NCBI GenBank assembly: GCA_048500255.1
Contig: JASNYH010000002.1
Span: forward strand, 310,001-374,000
Length of the DNA: 64,000 nucleotides
DNA from: JAMHWF01 sp048500255
Lineage (GTDB): Bacteria > Pseudomonadota > Gammaproteobacteria > Burkholderiales > Burkholderiaceae_C
Direction: 5' to 3'
Shown piece after piece: positions 32,634-40,900 of this stretch. The notes below the pieces were generated by a model. The model did not search any database. It saw only the letters and a program-made list of their open reading frames with translations, and had not been told where the DNA came from. Made by a program: the position numbers and the translations under genes. Positions within the stretch are counted from its first letter, which is position 1. Every line of letters begins with the position of its first letter.

Positions 32634-33575
32634 TCATCCGTCGTCGAACACGACCGGCGGCCATGCGCGGTTGCGCACCGTGAGCGTGAACAGGTCGGGC
32701 CGCGCATAGTGTCCCGTGACGTCGAGCGTGCGCCGGGCGTCGTCGATCGCCTCGTGCGGCACATCGGCGTACAGGATGCCGAACGCATTGCGCAGCGGCC
32801 CGGCCACCAGCCTGCCGCCCGGCCCCACCACGGCTGAGTCGCCGGCGTTGACCCATTCGCCGGGATCCGGATAGAGGTCGGACAAACCGGGTGCCGCATC
32901 GCGCAGGTCGCAGGCGCGCAACGCCACGCCGCTGGCGACCACCCAGCAGCCGGCCTCGCGCGCAATGTGCTGCAGGCTCGCGATCCAGCGATCACCGCTG
33001 TCGTAGGTCGGTGCGACGTAGACGTCCAGCCCTTGTGCGTACAGCGCATAACGCGCAAGCGGCATGTAGCTCTCCCAGCAGATCAGCGTGCCGATGCGTC
33101 CGCACTCCGTGTCGACAATGCGCAGGCCGCTCGCGTCGCCCTGGCCCCACACCATGCGCTCGGGGTTCGTCGGCATCAGCTTGCGGTGCCGGTTGCGCAG
33201 GCTGCCGTCGGGGCCCAGGATGACGACGCTGTTGTAGAGCGTGCCGCGGCTGGCCGCCGCATCGCGTTCGTGGATGCCGCACACCACGGTGACGCCGTGC
33301 TGCCGCGCCGCGTCGCGCAGCGGTTCGAGGTCGTCGCGCTCGAGGTCGACAGCGTTGTCGAGCAGCGCGCGATGCAGGCGCTCCGACAGCGCCAGGTCGG
33401 TGCCCGGTCGCAGGCGCCAGATCCATGCGGGATAGCCCGGCACGAAGGCCTCCGGAAACACGACGACGCGCGCCCCGCCGCCGGCCGCCTCGGCGACCGC
33501 GGCGACGGCGCGCTGCAGGCATTGCGCCCGGTCGAGAAGGGCGGGCGCGTGCTGGACGATGGCGAGACGGCTCAT
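32634..33575 (-). CDS. Nitrilase
   Basis: The 313-residue enzyme belongs to the nitrilase branch of the carbon-nitrogen hydrolase superfamily. Catalytic residues are visible: Glu42 in VVFPEAFVPGYP, Lys132 in HRKLMPTNPERMVWGQGD and Cys166 in LICWESYMPLARYALY. The FPEAFVPGYPAW and CWESYMPLAR blocks are characteristic of true nitrilases that convert R-CN to the carboxylic acid and ammonia. CGGAGGT precedes the ATG. It follows a methyltransferase gene by 64 bases on the same strand and the pair lies opposite an HxlR regulator. Confidence 0.9.
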   Translation of the reverse strand: MSRLAIVQHAPALLDRAQCLQRAVAAVAEAAGGGARVVVFPEAFVPGYPAWIWRLRPGTDLALSERLHRALLDNAVDLERDDLEPLRDAARQHGVTVVCGIHERDAAASRGTLYNSVVILGPDGSLRNRHRKLMPTNPERMVWGQGDASGLRIVDTECGRIGTLICWESYMPLARYALYAQGLDVYVAPTYDSGDRWIASLQHIAREAGCWVVASGVALRACDLRDAAPGLSDLYPDPGEWVNAGDSAVVGPGGRLVAGPLRNAFGILYADVPHEAIDDARRTLDVTGHYARPDLFTLTVRNRAWPPVVFDDG

Positions 33576-33639
33576 GATGACGATACCTCCGTTGCAGTGA
33601 CCTGAGCAATGCGACCTCGGTCGGCCCGGTCGCGCCCGT

Positions 33640-34515
33640 TCACCGAGTGCCCGCGCCGACGAGCATCTCGCAGGGCCCGACGAAGCCGTCGGCGGTTTCG
33701 AACGGCCGCAGCGCGTCCTCGATCTCGCGCCAGGTGTCGGCCCGCTCGCCTTCTGTCAGCGTTGCCATCATCTGGTGCAGCGCGCCGAACGACTCGCGTT
33801 CGAAGCGCACGCATTCGGCCGCTGATGCGAGACGCACCGGCGAATCGACGCGGCGCACCTCGACATCGCGCAAGCCGGCGCGCGACAGCACCTGCGCCAG
33901 CACGCCGTCGGCGCCGAGCGAGAACGGCCCGGGCTGCCCGGGCAGCGGCGGCGGCAGTTGGGCGCGGCGGCGGATGATGCCCACCGGGATGGCGAAGAAC
34001 GGATTGCGGTCGGCGGTGGCGTAGACGACGGCAGCGAAGCGCCCGCCGTCGCGCAGCGCGTGCCGGATGCCCGCGAGCGCGCGCTGCTGGTCGGGAAAGT
34101 AGATCAGGCCGACGCGCGAGATCGCAGCGTCGTACGAGCCTTGCGGCAAGGTGTCGTGGCGCTCGCCGTCGAGTTCCAGCGTCTCGACGTTGTCCAGGCC
34201 CTCGCGGCTCGCGGCGGCCTGCGCGTAGCGCAGGAGAGCCGGCGAGATGTCGGTCGCCAGCACGTGGCCGCCGCGGCCGACGCGGCGTGCCGCAGCCAGC
34301 GTCTGCTCGCCGGCGCCGCCCGCGACGTCGAGCACGCGCGTGCCCGGGCCCACGCCGGCCATCTCGAGCATCGCTTCGGTCGCCGGCCCGAGCCAGCGGC
34401 CGAGCAGCGGCGACCAGCGGTCCCACGCCTCGGCGGCGGCCTCCCACTGGGCGCGGGTGAGGCGCCGGTACTGGTCGGCGTCGAAGGTCGGGATGGGAGT
34501 GAGGACTTCGCTCAT
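33640..34515 (-). CDS. Class I SAM-dependent methyltransferase
   Basis: The 291-residue protein shows the class I methyltransferase core: VLDVAGGAGEQTLAAARRVG (motif I, SAM binding), LATDISPALLRYA (motif II) and YDAAISRVGLIYFPDQQRAL (post-motifs), resembling the UbiE/COQ5-like Methyltransf_11 group. The C-terminal 90 residues probably shape the substrate site. CAGGAGA precedes the ATG. It is the first gene of a likely two-gene unit with the nitrilase and is divergent from the HxlR regulator. Confidence 0.85.
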   Translation of the reverse strand: MSEVLTPIPTFDADQYRRLTRAQWEAAAEAWDRWSPLLGRWLGPATEAMLEMAGVGPGTRVLDVAGGAGEQTLAAARRVGRGGHVLATDISPALLRYAQAAASREGLDNVETLELDGERHDTLPQGSYDAAISRVGLIYFPDQQRALAGIRHALRDGGRFAAVVYATADRNPFFAIPVGIIRRRAQLPPPLPGQPGPFSLGADGVLAQVLSRAGLRDVEVRRVDSPVRLASAAECVRFERESFGALHQMMATLTEGERADTWREIEDALRPFETADGFVGPCEMLVGAGTR

Positions 34516-34587
34516 GGCGGTCTCCTGATCGATTCGGCGCGAAGCTGCGCCTTGCTTCCAAGGTAGGCCCGAGGCCGGCAGAGCATC

Positions 34588-34606
34588 AAGTCCAGAATCT
34601 GGAGTT
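34588..34606. promoter_or_regulatory. Palindromic candidate HxlR operator
   Basis: AAGTCCAGAATCTGGAGTT: the inner arms TCCAGA and TCTGGA are a perfect inverted repeat around one base, and only one pair mismatches over the full 19 bases. It sits in the 125-base divergent promoter region between the methyltransferase gene and the HxlR gene, 35 bases before the latter's ATG. Confidence 0.5.
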
Positions 34607-34640
34607 GCCGCGACCCGCTGCGCAACGCTAAGCTGAGGCC

Positions 34641-35324
34641 ATGATCGACTACGGCCAGTTCTGCACCGTCGCGCGCGGCGCGGAGGTGCTCGGCGAGGTG
34701 TGGACGCCGCTGGTCGTGCGCGAGTTGCTGTGCGGCAGCCGCCGCTTCAACGACATCCGCCGCGGCGTGCCGCGCATGTCGGCGACGTTGCTGACGCAGA
34801 GGCTGAGAAAGCTCGAGGAGCTGGGCGTCGTCGAGCGGCGTCGCGCCGGCGCCAGCTGGGAGTACCACCTGACGCCGGCCGGGGAGGAGTTGCGGCCGAT
34901 CGTCGTCGGCCTCGGCCACTGGGGCGCGCGCTGGATCGGCAGCCGCCTGCGCCGCGAGCAGCTCGACGCCGGCTTCCTGATGTGGGACATCCGGCGCTTC
35001 GCGCGCATGCAAGAGTTTCCGGCCGATCGCACCGTCGTCATCCGGTTCCGCTTCACCGACGCGCCGCGCGGCGAGCGGCAGTGGTGGCTGGTGGTCGAGA
35101 AGCGCACGGCCGACCTGTGCCGCGACGACCCGGGGCTCGACGTCGAGGTGGAGGTCGAAGCGACGGTGCGTGCGCTGACGTCGATCTGGACCGGCGACAC
35201 CGATCCCGACGACGAGATCCGCGGCGGCAAGGTCCGCGTGCTCGGCGGCGGCCGGCACGGCCAGACGCTGTGGCGCTGGCTCGGCCGCAGCCTGTTCGCG
35301 CCGACGCGCATCGCGGCGCGCTGA
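34641..35324 (+). CDS. HxlR family transcriptional regulator
   Basis: The 227-residue protein has an N-terminal winged helix of the HxlR type: CTVARGAEVLGEVWTPLVVRELLCGSRRFNDIRRGVPRMSATLLTQRLRKLEELGVVERR with a wing ending YHLTPAGEELRPI. The C-terminal 110 residues form an extra alpha/beta domain seen in longer family members. It probably represses the divergent methyltransferase-nitrilase unit and itself through the palindrome at 34588-34606. The ligand is unknown. Confidence 0.85.
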   Translation: MIDYGQFCTVARGAEVLGEVWTPLVVRELLCGSRRFNDIRRGVPRMSATLLTQRLRKLEELGVVERRRAGASWEYHLTPAGEELRPIVVGLGHWGARWIGSRLRREQLDAGFLMWDIRRFARMQEFPADRTVVIRFRFTDAPRGERQWWLVVEKRTADLCRDDPGLDVEVEVEATVRALTSIWTGDTDPDDEIRGGKVRVLGGGRHGQTLWRWLGRSLFAPTRIAAR

Positions 35325-35350
35325 GCCCGAGCGCGGCGCCGGCGCCGCCG

Positions 35351-36265
<915 letters not shown>

Positions 36266-36267
36266 CG

Positions 36268-37980
36268 TCATCCTCCTCGGGGTGGTGGCGTTGCCCGGCA
36301 CGCCGCGACCTGCCGCCCGCCGGGCGCGCACAAGTCGCGGTCGAGCCAGATCTCGTAGGCGTCGGTGCGCGGCTCGACATTGCGCAGCGTCGTCACGGCC
36401 GGCGCCGCTTCGCCGATTTCGGCGACGACGCGCGTCAGCCAGCGCGCCAGGCTGCGGTCGCTCCGGCCGTGCACGCGCAGCTCGGTGCGCGCCGGCGCGC
36501 GCGTGCCGACGAACTCGACCTCGGGCGTGTCGTAGCCGAAGGCGTCGAAGCGCGCCGCCAGCGCCAGCGCGACCGGCCGCTGCGCCTCGTGGGCGTATTG
36601 GATGTAGGCGACGGGTCGACGCGGCGCCGCCGCCCGCAGCCGGGTGTCGACTTGCGCGGCATGGCGCCGCGTCGTCTCGCCCTGCGCGTTCGCCGCGGCG
36701 AGCAGGCGCTCGATCGCGTCGCGGTGCATGGCGAGCGTCGCCGGCAGCGCGCTCTCGAGCAGCAGCAGCGTGTTGACGACGCCCGAGGCGACGGCCGGCG
36801 CCAGCGGCGGCGGCGCGCGCAGCGCCGCGAGCGCCTTCGCGACGGCGACCGGCACGGCGTCGGACAGCGCCTCGGCGTCGACGACGAGCGCGGCCGTCGC
36901 CGCGATGCGGCGCTCGCGGTCGGCGTCGAACATCGCGTCGACGCGCGCCGCGAGCTGCGCCTGCGCGGCCGGCGGCGGCTCGATGAGCGGCGGGCGGCGC
37001 GTCGCCGTCGGCGCCGCCGGTGCGCCGCCGCGCGCGCTGCGCGTCGCGAAGGCAGTGCTGTCGGCGAGGTCCGGGGCCCCAGCGCGATCGGCGGCCGCCA
37101 CGGTGGTCGCGGGCTTGGGCGCCGCGGTCTGGCGCCGCAGCGTGCTGGTGGTCGCCGAGCGCGCCACCGGCGCGGCCTCGTCCGGATCGAGCGCGAGCGC
37201 CGCGACCTGGCGCCGCGCCTCGGCACGCTGCGCGCTGTCGAGCGGCGACTCGCTGCCGTCGAGCGCGAGCCGGTAGGCCTCGAGCGCCGCCGCAGGCTGC
37301 TGCTGCAGCACGTAGATGCGCGCAAGGTAGAAGCGTGCTCGCGCATGGCCGGGGCGGCGCTCGAGCGCGCTGAGGAACTCGTTGAGCGCGCTCTCCAGCG
37401 CCGGTTCGCGCGCGTGCTGGTGCTCGAGACCGGCGCGAAAGTGCGCGTCGGCGCGGTCCTTGTCCCACAGCGCCTTGCCGCCCCAGCCGAGCAGCGCGAG
37501 CCCGGCGGCGAGCACGGCGGCGACGACGGCGTGGCGGCGCAGCCGCAGCCGCGGCCCACCGCCGCGCGGCGCGTCGGCCGGCTGGCCGGGCAGGCGGCGG
37601 ATCTCGGCGAGCAGCGCCGCGAAGGCCTCGTCGTCCGTGTCGCCGTCCCAGTCGATCAGGTCGAGCGTGTGGATCTGGCCGAAGCCCAGCGGCAGCTCGA
37701 CGTCCTCGATGCGCAGCGGCAGCAGCTTGGCGGCCTTGAGCGCGCGCGCCGACTCGTCACGCACGAAGGCCGAGCGCACCGAGTCGTGCGACCACAGCGC
37801 GAGCACGACGCGCGCGCCGTCGAGCTGCGCCTCGATCACCTCGGAGAACTCGCTGCCGGCGGCGATGTCGCGGTCCCACCAGACGCGCAGGCCCTGCGCC
37901 TGGAGCGCGTCGGCGAGCTGCTCGGCCGTCGCGCGGTTCTCGCGCGCGTAGCTGAGGAAGACGTCCGACGCGTTCACCAT
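36268..37980 (-). CDS. TIR-transmembrane-TPR protein
   Basis: The 570-residue protein starts with a TIR domain (residues about 4-115): DVFLSYARENRATAEQLADAL, VWWDRDIAAGSEF, ALWSHDSVRSAFVRDES with Glu76 at the position expected for the NADase glutamate, and PLRIEDVELP. A basic stretch and one hydrophobic helix follow (about 149-168), then TPR-like repeats (about 175-260, HFRAGLEHQHAREPALESAL and RFYLARIYVLQQ). A low-complexity linker leads to a C-terminal domain (about 460-565) with YIQYAHEAQRPVALALAARF that faintly resembles LytR C-terminal or SPOR-like folds. It starts 13 bases after the CHAT gene ends. Confidence 0.8.
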   Translation of the reverse strand: MVNASDVFLSYARENRATAEQLADALQAQGLRVWWDRDIAAGSEFSEVIEAQLDGARVVLALWSHDSVRSAFVRDESARALKAAKLLPLRIEDVELPLGFGQIHTLDLIDWDGDTDDEAFAALLAEIRRLPGQPADAPRGGGPRLRLRRHAVVAAVLAAGLALLGWGGKALWDKDRADAHFRAGLEHQHAREPALESALNEFLSALERRPGHARARFYLARIYVLQQQPAAALEAYRLALDGSESPLDSAQRAEARRQVAALALDPDEAAPVARSATTSTLRRQTAAPKPATTVAAADRAGAPDLADSTAFATRSARGGAPAAPTATRRPPLIEPPPAAQAQLAARVDAMFDADRERRIAATAALVVDAEALSDAVPVAVAKALAALRAPPPLAPAVASGVVNTLLLLESALPATLAMHRDAIERLLAAANAQGETTRRHAAQVDTRLRAAAPRRPVAYIQYAHEAQRPVALALAARFDAFGYDTPEVEFVGTRAPARTELRVHGRSDRSLARWLTRVVAEIGEAAPAVTTLRNVEPRTDAYEIWLDRDLCAPGGRQVAACRATPPPRGG

Positions 37981-37993
37981 GACGGCGCCCGCG

Positions 37994-40900
37994 TCAGTCC
38001 CACGGCGCTTCGACGAGGCGCAGCAGCGCCAGCGCCGCATCGCGTTCGGCGCCCGCGGCGCGCGCTGCGTAGCGCGGCAGCACGAAGGCGAGCTGGTCGT
38101 GCACCGAGGCCCAGCGCGCCGGCGCCGCGACGCGCAACCGCAGGTCGGCATATTCGCTCTCGATCGACGCGCGCCGCGCCGCGAGATCGCGTGCCGCCAG
38201 CGCCTCGTACAGGCGCAGCTCGATCAGCCCGGCGATGCTCCAGAAGTCGGGGTCGTCGCGCGCCTGCGTGCCCAGCGCCTGCCAGACGGCGGCCGTCTCG
38301 TCGCGATCGAAGCCGCGCCAGCCCGGGCGCGCGCCGTCGAGCGCCAGCTCGGCGGCCATGCGGTTGAGCGCAGGGTAGTAGAAGTCGCTCAGCCCGGCGG
38401 CGCGGCCGATCGCCTCGGCGCGCCGGTAGTGCGCCTGCATGCGGCGGATCGCCGCCGTCTCGGCGTCGGCGCGCCCGGCCGCTGCCTCGACCATCGCGAG
38501 CCGCTTGTACGCCGAGCCGCACAGGCTGGCGCGCTCCATCGTCGGCTGCAGCGCGACGAGCTGGTCGAGCAGCGCGACGGCGCCGGCGAGCGCGTCGCGC
38601 GCGTCGTGCGCCGCCTGCTGCAGCGCCTGCGCCGCGGCGTCGGCGCGGCGGCGCAGCGCGGCCGCGGGCCGCGCCGCCGCTTCGAGCTCCCGGCACAGCC
38701 GCCGGTGCGCGCTGCGCGCCGCGTCGACGCGCTGCCAGGCGATGCGCCCGCGCAGGTTGCCCAGGCGCTCGGCGGCCTTGATCGACGCGCTGCCGTCGTT
38801 GGCGGCGAGCGCGCGCTCGAGCCACGGCACGGCGCGCGCTGCGTCGCCGGCCGCCGCCCAGGCCACGCCGTAGGCCTCGGCCACGGCGCCGATGGCGCCC
38901 CAGGCCTCGCCGTGGCGCGACTCGAGGTGGCGGATCTGCGCCGCCGTGCGCTCGGGGTCGGCGCGCTGGAACTCGCTGCGCACGGCCAGCGTCTCGAGCG
39001 CCAGCGCGAGCGCCGCGGGCGACGCGACGCCGGCGAACTCGTCGGCCAGCGGGCGCTGCGGGCGCTGTGCGTCGCCGCCTTCGCGGCGCAGCGTCCAGTC
39101 GGGGTCGCCGTAGCACTGGTAGGCGGCCCAGGTGTTGCCGCCTTCGGCCCAGGCGGCCTCGCGCGCTTCGGCCACCGCGTCCATGAAGCGCCGGCCGGCG
39201 AGCAGCGCCTGGTAGAACGTCGTCGCGAAGCTGAGTGCGGGGCCGTCCTCGACGGCCCAGCCGGCGGCGATGACGCAGCGCACGCCGATGCGGATCAACT
39301 CGTCGGCGACGTTCGACGCGAAGCGCGCGCGGTCGTAGGGCAGGCCGCCGGGCAGCTGCTGCGGATCGCGCGCCGCGAGGTGGCAGCAGTTGACGAACAC
39401 CAGCTCGGGCACGACGCGCATGTTGCGGATCTCGCGCGGGCCGAGGAAGGTGCCGTTGGACAGCACGACGCCGCGCGGATCGGTCGGCGTCGGCGGCTCG
39501 CCGTGGCCGGCGATGTGCACGACGCGCCAGTCGCGCGACAGCAGCGCCGTGACGATGCGGCGCGCGTCGGCGCCGCCGTGCTCGATGTCGTCGGGCGCGA
39601 CGAGCGCAAGCACGCGCTCGGCGCCCAGAGCCTGAGCCGCGCCGAGGCGCTCGGCCACGCCCTCGGCCTCGCGGCGCGCGCCGGCCAGCCGCGCGTAGAG
39701 GGCGGCGTCGCACAACGGCTCGCCGATCACGAGCACGTGGGCGTCGGCGTGCGCGTCGCTCGGCCGGGCGCGGAACTCGCTCGTGCGCAGCTTGCGCACG
39801 AGCTTGGAGCGGATCGCCCACGGCCGCGCGTCGCCGCCGCCGCGCGCGTCGGTGTCGAGCAGCTCCCACGGGATGCCGGCCGTGCCGGCGTCGAGCTCGA
39901 GCTGCATCTCGCTCGTGCCGCCGAGGTAGGGCTCCATCTCCATCGGCACCAGCAGCTGGAACAGCGTGCGGCCGATCTGGGCGTCGGTGTTCTTGTCGTT
40001 CGACGCCTGCGCGACGAGCTCGCGCAGCAGCGGCGCCTGCGTCTGCTGAGCGCGCACTTCGGTGCGCGCGCGGCGCGTGTCGAGACGGTAGGTCACGGAC
40101 GCGTCGCCGTGCGGCCCCTCCTGCGTCAGTGCGCTGATGAGGTCGTAGTCGGCGCCGCGGTAGCCCGACTCGAGCAGGCGGCGCAGCGCGCCCGTGCCCG
40201 CCTGCACCGTCGGCGTGACGACGTAGTGCCCCGGCTCGGCCGTGGCCTGCACCTGCAGCGAGCGCCAGGCGTCGCTGGCGCGGTCGAGGTACAGCTCGAC
40301 GAGCAGCAGCTCGCCGATGCGCGGCGCGTCGCTGTCGGCGAGGCGCTCATTGGCCTGGCGCACGCCCTGCGCGATCAGCCGCGCCGACTGGCCGACGCTG
40401 ATGCCGGCGCCGCCGCTGCCGATCAAGGTGGCCGCCAGCTCGATCTGCGCCGGCGCGCCGCCGGCGCTCTCGGCGCAGCGCTGCGCCCACGCGATGGCGG
40501 CCTGCCGCACCGTCTTGACGAGGTCGGCTTCCTGCAACTTGCCCTCCTCGCCGAGGCCGACGACGACGACGGCCGCCGGCCGCGGCAGCTGCCACGGGTT
40601 GTCGGGCGCCGCGCGGCCGTTGACGAAGATCTGGTGCGCACCCGGCGAGTCGGGATAGAGGTCGAGCTTCAGCGACGCCGACATCGCGCCGCCGACGAGG
40701 CGGTCGACGACGGCCTCGGTGCCCATCAGGCGCATCGAGCGGTAGTGGCCGAGCATCAGCGGCTGGCGCACGAACGACAGGTCGCCGTTGACGACGGTGA
40801 CGCGCAGCGCCGCGGTGGCCGCCGGCGCGGCGCCTTGCGGTCGCGCGCGGGCGGCGGCGAGCACCTGGCGCGCGTCGGCCGGCGGCGTGGCGTCGGTGCG

